NCBI GenBank assembly: GCA_032718475.1 | Contig: JAUCBJ010001540.1 | Coordinates: 1 to 37,118 of the forward strand | Reading direction: 5' to 3' | Length of the DNA stretch: 37,118 bases | Source of the DNA: Nemertoderma westbladi | Lineage: Eukaryota > Xenacoelomorpha > Nemertodermatida > Nemertodermatidae | In this document: piece after piece, positions 1 through 10,485 of the stretch | Numbering within the stretch: position 1 is the stretch's first letter | How the letters are laid out: every line of letters begins with the position of its first letter | Made by a program: the position numbers and the translations under genes | Notes under the pieces: generated by a model | Database searches by the model: none | The model's input: only the letters and a program-made list of their open reading frames with translations | What the model was told of the DNA's origin: nothing

Positions 1-638
1 TCCAAGGATCCGAAGAATCCCTGCACATATCCTGCTGCCGACCTCTTCCAAACAGCTGGATCCATTGTATCTTTAGCCACTCCCATCCTGTGTATATCTT
101 CCCAAGTAGCCTCAGACAGATCCAAAGGGAGTCCGAGTCCGGGAAAGTTCCATTGTGATTCAACAATAGATATCAATTCTTCCCTGGCGTATCCCGCGTA
201 ATTGTCTTGGGTCGCTCGCTTATTCTTCGCCCAGTCGGCTTGATGTTCTTCAACCGCAATGAATATAGTAGTTAGCACTGCAGCAGGAAGGGTAAGAAGG
301 GGGTCCGAGTAGACTGTAGCAGCCATCTGCACTCCGCCTTCGGGGGTCAGCTCTACAGTATCCGAACTGCTGGAGCTATCGGATCGCTGGGAAGTAGGTT
401 CTTGACCAAGATGTTGCTGCGATAGGACAGCTGCCTCTTGGTTCCGTTTGACCTGCGCCCGAGTGCCTATGATGGACCTATGGTGGACTAGCCTAGGGTC
501 TGATACTACTGGAGGGATGACCTTTTTTACAGTAGGAGGTGAGCCGAACTCCTTTCTTATTCGCTCCACACTCCTATCTGAATCACAGATAGTTGTATCG
601 ATCAGACTGTCTGACAGGTTTTGCTGAGTGTCAGACAT
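1..638 (-). CDS. Gag-like polyprotein N-terminus, BEL/Pao-like element, left copy (partial)
   Basis: Reading the minus strand from the ATG at 638-636 gives 212 codons with no stop to the window edge, so the gene continues outside. The product aligns end to end with the first ~210 residues of the plus-strand gag at 25954, at roughly 70% identity by eye. Both begin MSDT and share blocks such as SIIGTRAQVKR, DTVELTPE, SQWNFPG and WEDIHRMGVAK. Many nucleotide differences between the copies are synonymous, which suggests both descend from lineages that were under protein-level selection. The part seen here is Ser/Pro-rich, then helical, and I know no named domain for it. The Gag assignment rests on the C-terminal DUF1759-like region of the right-hand copy. 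Its 5' flank also matches the right copy. Confidence 0.85.
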   Translation of the reverse strand, partial: MSDTQQNLSDSLIDTTICDSDRSVERIRKEFGSPPTVKKVIPPVVSDPRLVHHRSIIGTRAQVKRNQEAAVLSQQHLGQEPTSQRSDSSSSSDTVELTPEGGVQMAATVYSDPLLTLPAAVLTTIFIAVEEHQADWAKNKRATQDNYAGYAREELISIVESQWNFPGLGLPLDLSEATWEDIHRMGVAKDTMDPAVWKRSAAGYVQGFFGSL

Positions 639-719
639 GTTTAGCTATACAGTTGAAGGCTTACTGCTATAGTTACAGTTAAAGCAAGTCTAGTAATTCA
701 GTATAACCACTGGCCTAGT

Positions 720-997
720 ACCGGTAATTTATTGCAGTATATTAGAATACCGGTATGCACTTATAATATATATAAGTATTGTGAACTAGGTTTGTCACAG
801 AGTACCGGTATATAAATTTAGCACAGATATATATAAATATATAATAGGCCTATCGTGAATACCGGTATACAGTTTACACTTATAGTACTGTAGTATATAT
901 AAGTATAATTATGACCTAGAATTAATTACAGAGTACCGGTATGATTTCAGCTCAAATTTATAGAAATAAATATAATAAGCCTATGGTAAGTACCGGT
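720..997. promoter_or_regulatory. TACCGGTA palindrome cluster upstream of left gag
   Basis: ACCGGT cores lie at 720, 749, 804, 861, 935 and 992, five of them within the 8-bp palindrome TACCGGTA. Most are about 55-60 bp apart, and they sit just upstream of the gag ATG. The right copy has the matching array at 25575-25816. The flanking words (ATATATAAGTA, TAGGCCTAT) also recur, so the cluster is partly a decayed ~57-bp or ~115-bp tandem repeat. A regulatory role is inference only. Confidence 0.5.
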
Positions 998-1927
998 ATG
1001 TCAATTATTTTTAGAATAATTGAATTCCTGAATATTTCAGGGTTACTTAGTTACTTTAACGTACTTTATTACCGTTATTTAAGCAGTAGTCCAACTGGTA
1101 GTGAGACCTAGTTGTTGTATGACAGGCCTACTATTTATAAATCTTTTGAGTTGATTTATAATAGATATATACCCGTTTAAAAGGGGTTTTGTCAATATTT
1201 GAAATAAATGTTATTATTTCTGGGGGTCACTACACGGAAGCTGTGCGCTCTCAGTGAAGTGCTATTTATTTGACACTAAAACTGATAATTCTAATTTACC
1301 TAAGTTACTTAATACTACAAATTACTTACGATATGGGTGAGATTAATTCTCTAATTAAACACAACAAAATATTACGTACGAAATTTTTAGGGTAATTTTA
1401 CAGGAAGTCTACAAACCAGCCTAACAAAGGGTTAGAATTCTGGTTATTACAACGGACAGGGTACTACGGTATTTGAAATAATAAGTAGTAGTAAATATAT
1501 TGTACTGTCCAGATAGGAAAATACCACCGCCTGACGACCTATAACCGTATCGCTATAGGTACTACGTTATGTATCACGGATTGTTCCTACCCAGAAGCTA
1601 ATAGAGCTAACGAATGTGCCTATCAACCACTTTACAACACAGATATACTGCCTACACTAATTACTTCGGAAAGCACTGTACACTAAACCCTAAATTAGGT
1701 ACAAGTACCGGTATAACAAATAATCAGTAGTTAAATATACTTGAACAGTTAAAAGAACCACGGCATCTGCTGGAGTGACCGAAGCACAAAATCTCCAGTC
1801 TTTACCTACGCCGAGCAGCCCTGATGTAGTACCGGGGTTAGTTTAACTATAACGGTATGTATAACAAGCACAATTACTGTAGGAATAAACTTGGGGACAT
1901 GAATGTTGCGAATAATCGCATAAACTC

Positions 1928-2510
1928 TGAATAATAAATATTACGCTACCCGTACAGAATACTCAAACAAATACAAACCAAACGCTGGCAAACTACTATC
2001 AAGCCTAAACAAACTACAGTATGTGCAGATTCTGAAACTGTTAGTTAGTATGCGTTCTAACACGGTAGTACGACTTACTCTTTAAGAGGGGATTGACCTT
2101 ACAGCTTATGGCTGCCCCAACTTACTAACGGCACTTTATCAGACCAACTCTACACACGCAGCAATCCCTTCAGACCTAAAAATAGCTAGACAACAATCCA
2201 GCCTACAAATATTTGAGTAATAACTATTACGGTACCTGAACAGACCACACAAACAAACACAGGCTAAAACACTGGCAGACTACGATCAAGCCTAAATAAA
2301 CTACAGTATATGCAGACTCTGAAACTGTTAGTTAGTATGCGTTCTAACACGGTAGTACGACTTATTCTTTAAGAGGGGATTGACCTTACCGCATATGGCT
2401 GCCCCAACTTACTAACGGCACTTTATCAGACAAACTCTACACACGCCGTAATCTCTCCAAACTCAACAACAGTCAGACAGCAGCTCAGCCTACAATTATC
2501 TGAACAATCT
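1928..2510 (-). repeat. 287-bp tandem duplication in leader, left copy
   Basis: Two copies of a ~287-bp segment adjoin. The word AAACTACAGTA occurs at 2011 and again at 2298, and the long shared tract at about 2027-2150 recurs at about 2314-2440 with few differences. The right-hand element has the same duplication with the same period, so it predates the split of the two copies. The core includes, on the sense strand, GGGGCAGCC followed by GCTG and a C-rich run, which could fold as a stem-loop. Confidence 0.8.
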
Positions 2511-3490
2511 GAGCAGGGTCACACGCCTTCTGCTCAATATTAGCTTACTAGGAAATAAAACCGACAGAAATAAGTAGAATCTCAATAAAAATTCAGGGCT
2601 GCAGTCCCTGATTAAGTACTAAGACCTACCGGTATACAATAATCAAATCGAATAATACTAAATGTACTTGTACAGCAGTACCGGTACCGGTGAGGACAGT
2701 TAGGCCTACTGACCTACAGAAGTACCGGTTCAGTTTTACCAGTCACTACGGTATTTTGCAACCTTATTGCCTACTGCAATAAGATTAATAAACTGTTACT
2801 GTTCGCGCTTTTGAAGACCTTTAGCAGTTTAACCTGCCAAAATTTATATGTCTTTTAGTTAATTAAAACACCTTTAGCATACGACAACAATTTATGCTAA
2901 TACACAAAACATTAGCCGAAGTCAGCCCATGCGCGATCATTCACCCGATGGATCTACACCCGGGAGGCTGAATTCGGATGCTTAAATTTTATTATTGCAG
3001 TGTAAGGTTGCAGTGTATACCTACTGTATTATTCGATAGATCGTTAATAATTAATCTCTGACAGATATTATTGGCTTTCGGGAAATATTAACAGTTCCTT
3101 TAGGACGCGGCGCTCTATCTATTTAAACAGAACTAAGACTTATACCAAAACGCAACGATACCGCTTATGATTAAAGTATAAAGCGTATTCTTTAGGAAAT
3201 ACTTTGTTACCAATCACAATCATACACACTATTCTGCCGACCGTCAGTATATTTGATCACACATAAAGAGAGCAGTAATTGACTCATGTAGTGTCTGCTA
3301 AATAACATTAGATTCAATACACACCACATTAATATAAATCGCAATTGTTATGTATAGCCGGTCTCTCTAACCTGTAGTGTATCAAGAAAATTGGGAAATT
3401 TGGGTGATTTATCCGTATTATCCAAAGAGCAATATTTCCATCAACAAATAGATACAATTAATAACTGACAGTAAAATAATAGTACAAACA

Positions 3491-4029
3491 ATATGATTAA
3501 TGCAGTTAAATTAAGTGAGTTAGTTAGTGAGTTCGTTCGTGAGTAGGTAGGTTGATTGATTAGATTGATCGGTAGGTGATTTAAGTTAGGTAACAGTTTA
3601 TACTTTCGATAATTTAAGCAGTTTACTAGAGTTCTTCCCAAAAAGCCGGTGTTATGGCGAAAAATGGGAACATAACAACAGAATCATATAAAATCATATG
3701 ACTACTACCACTATACGAGTATACCAAAAACTCTTATTCCACGAAGCCCCGTTCAACACAGAGGATGAGCATAGAGATAGGAAATTCAGTTCAGTAGCGC
3801 TGGGATAGGTCGAAATCAACGCCTACGCAAATTCTATTGGCCGACACGAACAGCAAGGCTAAGGCAACCTCTCTAAGCTAGTTGGCCGATTAAACTGAGC
3901 CCAGATATCTCCGTACAGCACATCAGCCAATAAGCTGGTAGCTTGCACTATTTTAGTTATAAATCCCTTTGAGAGTATTCTAGCGACTGGGGGGGAACTG
4001 GCCAGCAAAGGCAAACGTATCAGTTATCC
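3491..4029. other. No gene seen
   Basis: The start is simple sequence rich in GTGA, GTTA and GATTGATT (about 3510-3600). An open frame there only translates this low-complexity tract. The rest, to 4029, shows no coding signal, RNA gene or repeat I recognise. Confidence 0.6.
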
Positions 4030-5256
4030 CACAAAAGCTTTTACATCAACTAAAGCCTCTCCCCAAGAAAGGAGACCACGGTATACCAATAAACTATCGT
4101 GGGATCTGTCTGCTTGTGGTATCTGCCAAAATATACAATAAAATGATTCTATATAGCTCAGATACTTGCACTATGGAGACTGATTGAAGGAATTAAGTCA
4201 AAGAATCTCCCCGCAGTCATGACTTTTGTGGACTTCAAAAAGGCATTCAACTCCATCCCTAGAGGTAAAATGCTTGAAATCCTAAGAGCTTATGGAATAC
4301 GAGAAGTAATTGTTGCTGGCATTGGATTGTTATATTGTGACACAGAAGCGCAGGTACTCTCACCAGATGGTGAAACTGAGTTTTTCTCAATCCTGGCTGG
4401 CGTACTGCAAGGTGACACATTAGCACAATTACTATTTGTAATTGTGCTGGATTACGCAATGAGGACGGCCACAAACGGTAAAGATCTGGGATTCACACTT
4501 CAAGAACGCAGAAGTAGTTGATATCCGGCAACTACAGTCACAGACACCGACTTTGCGGATGACATCGCCCTGCTCTCTAATACGCTAGCAGATGCACAGC
4601 TTCTACTAAATAAAGTGGAGAGGGCTGCTAAGGAGGTTGGATTGCATATAAATGCTACAAAGACCGAATTCATGACCTTTAATGTTGATGGAAACTTGAC
4701 AACCATTGATAATAATCAACTAAGGAAGGTCGACGACTTCTAGTACCTCGGTTCATGGATAGAGAGTATCAAAAAGGACATAGAAGTTAGGAAAGCAAAG
4801 GCTTGGGTAGCACTATCAAAAATGGATACCATCTGGAAATCAGATCTCTCCAGGCACCTGAAGACCAAGTTCTTTCGAGCCACAGTGGAAAGTGTATTTT
4901 TATACGGGGGTGAGACCTGGACACTGACTAAATCACTTGAACAACGAATTGATGGTTGCTACCCAAGACTACTAAGGGCAGCCCTAAACATCAGCTGGAG
5001 ACAACACATGACAAACGCCGAGCTTTATGGTCCAATACCGCATGTATCAACCACCCTCCGTGAACGAAGATTAAGATTCAGTGGGCACTTTTCTGGCAAC
5101 CAACTTATGGAAAGCGTAGTCGTGGACGACCGGCCATAACATATAGATCAACTTGAAAGGGATACTGAACTTGGGAGAAACGAAATTGCGACAACTATGG
5201 AGAATCGGGAAGCATGGAAGGATCTCATTTCCACTGTCCGAGTTCGCTCGACCTAG
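4030..5256 (+). pseudogene. Decayed non-LTR retrotransposon reverse transcriptase
   Basis: The translation is clearly a non-LTR reverse transcriptase. It has a PKKGD...NYRGI stretch near 4060-4110, the palm motif FVDFKKAFNSI at about 4225, GVLQGDTLAQLLF at about 4400, and the catalytic FADD at 4552-4563. These are followed by thumb-region blocks (YLGSWI, LYGGETWTLT) and an ELYG/RRLRFSGH tail typical of such ORFs. It is broken: a frame change lies near 4150-4190, in-frame stops sit at 4519-4521 and 4741-4743, and there is another frame change after 5139, beyond which coding resemblance runs to the TAG at 5254. A short TAG microsatellite follows the stop, as seen at the 3' ends of several non-LTR clades. 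The endonuclease part is absent, consistent with 5' truncation. The clade is not assigned. Confidence 0.9.
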
Positions 5257-5489
5257 TAGTAGTAGTACTTTCGACCAAATATACCTATGGTACTGTATAC
5301 TGTGGTACTCAATACAACAATAATAATACAATAATTAATTAAGTTTTTTAGTTAAAATCCCCCCCCCCCCCCGCCCCTGGATACTCCCATGCTGTAAAAC
5401 ATTATTACATTAAATTTTCGAACCTTTCTCATCTGCACGTAAACACCATATAATAATATTGATAATGATTCCCTATGTAAAACCAAGAC
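5257..5489. other. Spacer with poly-C tract
   Basis: Holds the (TAG)n tail of the RT pseudogene, AT-rich sequence and a C homopolymer at about 5359-5378 broken by one G. The complementary strand is G-rich. No gene is seen. Confidence 0.6.
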
Positions 5490-5630
5490 AATAGATTAGC
5501 CGTAACGCGACAATTAGCCGTAACGCGACTTTTTGAGTAGCCGTACCGCGACTTTCAAAGTCGCGTTACGGCTACTCTGAAAATTAGCCGTAACGCGAAT
5601 TTCCGTAACGCGACATTAGCCCTACCGCCA
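5490..5630. repeat. CpG-rich short repeat cluster with near-perfect hairpin
   Basis: The motif AGCCGTAACGCGAC or close variants occurs about seven times in ~130 bp, once inverted. The inverted pair forms a 43-bp palindrome: arm 5535-5555, one-base centre 5556, arm 5557-5577, with 20 of 21 positions complementary. It is CpG-rich in an AT-rich neighbourhood. It could be a palindromic satellite fragment or the end of an unknown fold-back element. No coding content. Confidence 0.75.
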
Positions 5631-5639
5631 CTGCGCCCT

Positions 5640-5720
5640 TTGCTGGGGTAATGATAAATAAAAGCGCTTTGAGAATGCCGAGTGTAGAAAAGCGCTATAT
5701 AAATAATAAATATTATTAGA
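5640..5720 (+). repeat. Retroposon-tail-like fragment
   Basis: The order AAAGCGCTTTGAGAATGCC, GAGTGTAGAAAAGCGCTA, TATAAAT, then an AT-rich microsatellite resembles the 3' tail shared by several SINE and LINE families in aquatic animals. It has no tRNA-like head here. The assignment comes from recalled pattern and is tentative. Confidence 0.4.
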
Positions 5721-6628
5721 ATACCGTCAGGGTTTCTTGCTGTCAAAAAAAAAACGTCACGGTGTGCATGTGTGTGTGTGTGTTTGGTTTGGTCTGTTAA
5801 AATTATGCTCATGCTGTATACAAATAGCACAGGTCGATTCACCGTGTCCCATTCTCACAATGTTTTTATTTTATTCGAGTGTTTAATATAAAGATGTATG
5901 ATTATTTATTGATTAAAAATTAAATAGTGTATAAATATGTAATATCCCCTCACGCAGCCTCAACTTTGCCTATGGTAGTGAATGGGGAAGGATTTTCTCT
6001 GTATCATACTGTAGCAACGTTGTATAATTATTTAACTCTAGCTACCTGGGAAGACAGGTAGTAAGCTGGCTGGAGTGTTGAGTGTGTCTCAGCTCTCAGT
6101 CTCAGTAAATCCAATGGTTGGGGTGGGTTGTCTGTTGCGAACTGGTCATGACATTAATTATGCTTTATCCAAGGCTACATGGAGGCAGAGGTTTACATAT
6201 TGATTGTGATTGATATTTGATTGGGGATTCGATTATCATTTAGTTTTTCGGTTTTGTTGTCTTATAGACGGTCTTCTTATATCTGGCTTTCTAGTTATTA
6301 TTATTATTATTATAATTATAACTGTAGTCATTTTACATTGTTTTGGTTAGAAAAGCCTGCACATGTAACCTGCTCATATCCTTTCCATGTGCTATTAAAC
6401 CTCAACTATTATTACTCCAGGAATTATATTTTTGATCATGTTTCCCTTCCACAACTGGTCACAATGGTTTTTCCAAGTATTGTTACATTTCGATGTTTGT
6501 TTTTTATGAATATATCAGACGATGTTTGTATTATTATAAGTCAAAATATACTTAAGTAAACTGAATTGCATAATGTGGTTTTTAAATGAGAATTACATAA
6601 ATATTAAAGATATTGAAGTTAAATATCA
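5721..6628. other. No gene seen
   Basis: Contains a TG-rich microsatellite near 5768-5785 and a TTA repeat near 6297-6312. Open frames here (for example about 6221-6559) are low-complexity and have no conserved motif. Confidence 0.55.
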
Positions 6629-8026
6629 GCAGCCGGTTCCACCAACTCTCACTAACAAGTTAGTGCCACTATCCGCTTAGGGTGGTGTTGTGGCACTAAG
6701 ATAAGTGGCACTTAATTAAACTGTCCCACCACGACCACTAACCCTATGCTTAGTGGCACTTACTGCCTCCCTAAAAGCAGCACTAAGCTTATTTTATTTC
6801 AAACAAAGCTGTTTCCTGGGTGATTTATCATAATCATTAAAAATACTGCAGGTACTGTAGATGGCTGGATACGTGGATACATGTTAGGTGGGGTGTGTGT
6901 TGGGGGGTGGGTGGGGGGTTAACATGTAATAGTTTTGTATTCATTTGGAGTTTGTTAATTATTAGTGTCGGCACTTATTTTTCTATTATCAATTGCGTAA
7001 TTATAGTTGAATATTCTCATATTTAGTTGATGGAATCATTTGCCGTGAGTTATAATTTCTAAGATTATCAATACTAAGTAGATTTTTAAGACATGCCGAA
7101 GGTTAATTTTATCGGTAGCCATTCATTTACTTTATGTTGTCTTACAATTTATTGAACCATGTTATTGTAAATTTATTGAAAATACTCAGTCAAATTTCTA
7201 TTATTATAATTAATTATGTAATTTAAACTCATGTCAAATTATATTATCTTGAGTAATAACTTATTTTCAATAATGTTATTGCTTATAACATCTACAACAG
7301 GATGAGTTCAGCGTCATTTGTGTGGGCCGCAAGGATGGGAAACATATGTGGGAATGTATGGAAATTTTAAGAGAGATATTCTCTTCCTCAATCGGGATTA
7401 CAGTAGTTGCAGAATGAGACTCGTCGTGTGACGCAGGATAATTGTTGGGCGATGCAAGATAGTTTTGAGAATAATTATACCTAATCATATATAAATGGAT
7501 TTCCTTTGTTATTTTTGTGTGTTAATATGGGGGCGAAATAACAATTACGACTAACGAGTAATATAATATATAGAATAAATAGTAAGTAAATTGTAAATAA
7601 ATATTTAAAAATATATAATAACAAATTTTAATTTAATTAAAATTGACACCTTCGAAAATAAAAAAAAAAACAATCTAGTAAAGTGTATAAAGTAAAATGT
7701 ATACATGTAAAGTGGAAATAATGTATGTAAAGTGGTGTACAGTACATACAGTATGATAAGGTTCAATCAAAACAAATGAAATATATTTGTAATCAATCGC
7801 AAGTAAAAATATTCGAATCCGACCAACAAAAGTAAATTCAGCAGTTAGTGTAGCATTTAGGGATATCTAGAGGTCCCTAAGCAAATCGCACTAACGTGTT
7901 AGTGGCACTTACAGTTGTTAGTGAGCTTGGTGGAACAGGCTAAGTCATAAGGGTGGCTCAGGTTAGTGGCACTAAGCAGTTAACACTAATATTAAGCAGT
8001 TAGTGAGAGTTGGTGGAATCGGCTGC
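6629..8026. mobile_element. Non-autonomous DNA transposon with 28-bp TIRs
   Basis: The left end 6629-6656 (starting GCAGCCGGTTCCACCAAC) is the reverse complement of the right end 7999-8026 (ending GTTGGTGGAATCGGCTGC) except for one base. Inside each end are several copies of AGTGGCACT or its complement AGTGCCAC, spaced irregularly over ~170 bp (left to about 6790, right from about 7880). This is typical of subterminal transposase-binding repeats in hAT-, CACTA- or fold-back-like elements. The interior is AT-rich and has no transposase ORF, so mobility would depend on another element. I could not read a convincing target-site duplication, so the superfamily is open. Confidence 0.75.
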
Positions 8027-9059
8027 AGAATGGTAGAATAGCAGCACTACAACTAAGTTAAGTCGGTTGCCTAGTTACAGTACCAAACATGTGAAATAGG
8101 AGTGTTTGCTGAGATTTCAATTTTCTTAGTGCAGTACAGCAGTAACATGTAGGCTACGGTTACCGGTACTGCGGTACTTAACACGCACATTCATCAGCAA
8201 TAACCCCATCTTAAAGTTAATTCAAATCAAATTTATTATTCCAATGTCAAAAACAGTTAGTAGGAAATTACAAAGTTTTAGTCTTATTTATAATAAAAAA
8301 TGAATACATTCAAATAATTTTAAAAAAGTACCGGTACGGTAATAAAATGTTTACACTATTTAAATCCACCTTACCATACATACCGGACCGGTTCGTAAAA
8401 TCTTTAAATTCTTGTACAACTTTAGTGTTCACTTCCCTGCCTAAATATATTTGCACTCACCAAAACCACTTTCTGACTTGGGTTATCATTCTGACACTGT
8501 TCACGTAATGCTGCAGTGACGTAAACTATTCAACGGTAGGGCCTACCCTAGTGCACGCCCTACGGCACTTATTTTTGTTTTGTTATTTACAGTGTGTATT
8601 TTTTGGTTAGGCACGGCTCACCTATTTTTATTGCACTTGAATTTAACTTATCCGTCCAGTCAGTAACTCGCAGTAGATTAGGCTCTATTTAGGGCTTCAC
8701 TGTGTTATAGGCCTACTACTGTACTACAAACCATGAAACCAACCAGGCTGAATTAGATGGGTTAAGTACAAAAACTTTTAATATTAAAGATTATTCGAGG
8801 TTGAACATTTTTTCTTTAGGTTTAGTTTAATGGTCAGCAGGCTTCAGACCCTACACCCTAATTATATCTTCCCAAAATACACAAATTACCGTTTAACATT
8901 GTACAGTATATTATGTTCATGTTACTTTTTATTGTTTGTTAGTTTTGCATATTTCAGTAAAAGGTATATAAACGGTATTTATATAAACTTCATCCAATGT
9001 AGTGTCGATAAATCTACGATTTGTATAACAACCGCGGTAGAAATATAATCAATAAAACA
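8027..9059. other. B9D1 upstream region, no gene seen
   Basis: AT-rich sequence with scattered ACCGGT words (about 8163, 8332, 8390). It should include the promoter and 5' UTR of B9D1, but I see no distinctive TATA or initiator arrangement I would defend. The 72-codon frame at 8830-9048 is hydrophobic and low-complexity and is not called. Confidence 0.5.
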
Positions 9060-10200
9060 ATGAGTTCCGCGTCTCAGTCGTTCCTATTGATGGTCAGCGG
9101 ACAAATAGAAACTGGATGGTTTCCCGAATTCGACGACATTTATTGCAAATACAACTTCGTTTACGGGCAGGACTGGGTAATAACGACGGGGTTAGAGGAG
9201 GGTATAACGCAAATAACGAAGAAGAGTAAAGACGAACGACAAACATTCGTGTGGAACTTCCCACTCGATGTCACATTCAAGTCGACAAATCCTTTCGGTA
9301 CGAGACATTTTCGGTACAAATTACCTTTCTCTACAAATTAAGAACTTTGGTATAATAAAAGCATAGTTATTTCTTACAAACTACGAGTTTTCTCACCCAT
9401 TAGTAAAACTTACGTACATTATATTCTGTTAAATTATTATCTTCATTTTTTTCCTCAGTAATATTTTTTCTTCTCAGTAATAAATGTTTGCTTAACTGCT
9501 TCACATGCTAATGATGCTCTAGATGGTAATATCCCGTAAACTTCCTGTCCCCATACCCATAGGCCTATATTGTATTGTATTTACCCCTGGGAGGATGCCC
9601 TTAGTAGCCTCATAATGGTACTTTATTTTCTTCAAGCATAGCCTCTAGTACCTAGGGATGGTAAATATTCCTCATAATAATATTACTTTATATTCCCCTT
9701 ATAAAATTGTTACTTTATATTCTCCCGATTAATATTACTTTATATAATACTATAAAGTCACTGAATAATGTTACTTTATATCCCCCCTAATAATATAACT
9801 TTTTATGCCCCCAGGATGGCCTCAACTCGTAGTCAGTCTCTACGGGCTGGACGCCATGGGCTCCGAGGTTGTCCGGGGTTACGGGGCGACTCACATCCCA
9901 ATCACCCCGGGGTCCCACCGTCGCGAGGTCCCTCTCTTCGTTCCGGAGAGCTCCTCGGCCTTCCAGAAGTTCATGGCCTGGATTCTGGGCCGACGGCCGG
10001 AGTTCACCGACCCCCGGGTGGTCGCCCAGTCCGAGGGGCGGGAGGTTATACGGACCCGGTCGCAGGGCAAACTGGTGGTCACCTTCAATACCGTCGGACG
10101 CGATATGAAGAAACTGGGCTATGACGTCAGCCCTTCGGAACTCGGAACTATTTCCGGTAACACGGCCGTAGCCATGGCAACGTATAAATCCTCGACGTAA
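9060..10200 (+). CDS. B9D1: B9 domain-containing protein 1, two exons: join(9060..9297, 9815..10200)
   Basis: The spliced product is 207 residues, against 204 for the human protein as I recall it. It begins at ATG 9060, which aligns with the vertebrate start region ([15 protein letters not shown]). The single B9 domain spans roughly residues 8-130, with hallmark blocks [67 protein letters not shown] and [20 protein letters not shown]. The C-terminal region has [20 protein letters not shown]. In the known family, B9D1 acts with B9D2, MKS1 and tectonic-group proteins in the ciliary transition zone, the gate at the cilium base, and is needed for ciliary signalling. Human mutations cause Meckel and Joubert syndromes. 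Exon 2 is visibly GC-rich compared with its surroundings. No frame breaks are seen, so it is probably functional. Confidence 0.96.
9298..9814 (+). other. B9D1 intron (phase 1)
   Basis: Donor G|GTACGA at 9298 and acceptor CCCCCAG| ending at 9814 join a split Gly codon and restore the conserved order NPFG-W-P. Reading through instead hits a stop at 9339-9341. The last ~200 bases of the intron hold about five copies of a short TTACTTTATATTCCCC-like unit (about 9615-9795), which forms a pyrimidine-rich approach to the acceptor. Confidence 0.93.
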
Positions 10201-10485
10201 GACCATATAGGCAAGGTTTTATGTTTATGTTAATAATATAGCTGTTAATATTGTCCTTTTATTTTGTATTTATTATATTAAATTATTTGAATTAGATCAG
10301 TGAATATGAAAATTCTATCTTTAAGGTTTTAAATTGTGCTTCGTTTCATTATTTATTCGTGTTTGGGATATTTACGCATTTTGTAGGTTCCGTCGTGTCA
10401 ACCGCTATACTGGATTCATTTAGTTTCATTCAAGTTTCCACATCTTATTAGAGGGGATGGTTCCCCGAACTTTTTTGGTATTTCA
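10201..10485 (+). other. B9D1 3' UTR / spacer before minisatellite
   Basis: AT-rich sequence after the stop codon. The best poly(A)-signal candidate is ATTAAA at 10277-10282; no perfect AATAAA is seen. The 54-bp array starts only 285 bp after the stop codon. Confidence 0.45.

Larger units (their letters stand above)
639..3490 (-). mobile_element. Leader / possible 5' LTR of left BEL/Pao-like copy
   Basis: This stretch, read on the minus strand, matches 23105-25953 on the plus strand in the same order and at nearly the same length (about 2.85 kb each). Anchors matched by eye include 1080-1160 with 25400-25480, 2020-2160 with 24150-24290, 3090-3130 with 23490-23530, and 3300-3430 with 23160-23290. 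It holds no long ORF. It carries the TACCGGTA cluster (720-997) and the 287-bp tandem duplication (1928-2510). I cannot place LTR borders, because no second LTR copy is visible. Similarity fades near 3490; beyond that is low-complexity GTGA/GATT-rich sequence (about 3510-3600). Confidence 0.75.

Noticed and set aside
3441-3641. 66-codon minus-strand ORF
   Set aside because: Translation of a GTGA/GATT-type low-complexity tract.
8830-9048. 72-codon ORF just upstream of B9D1 as an extra exon
   Set aside because: The B9D1 start at 9060 already matches the family N-terminus; the upstream frame has no similarity to it.
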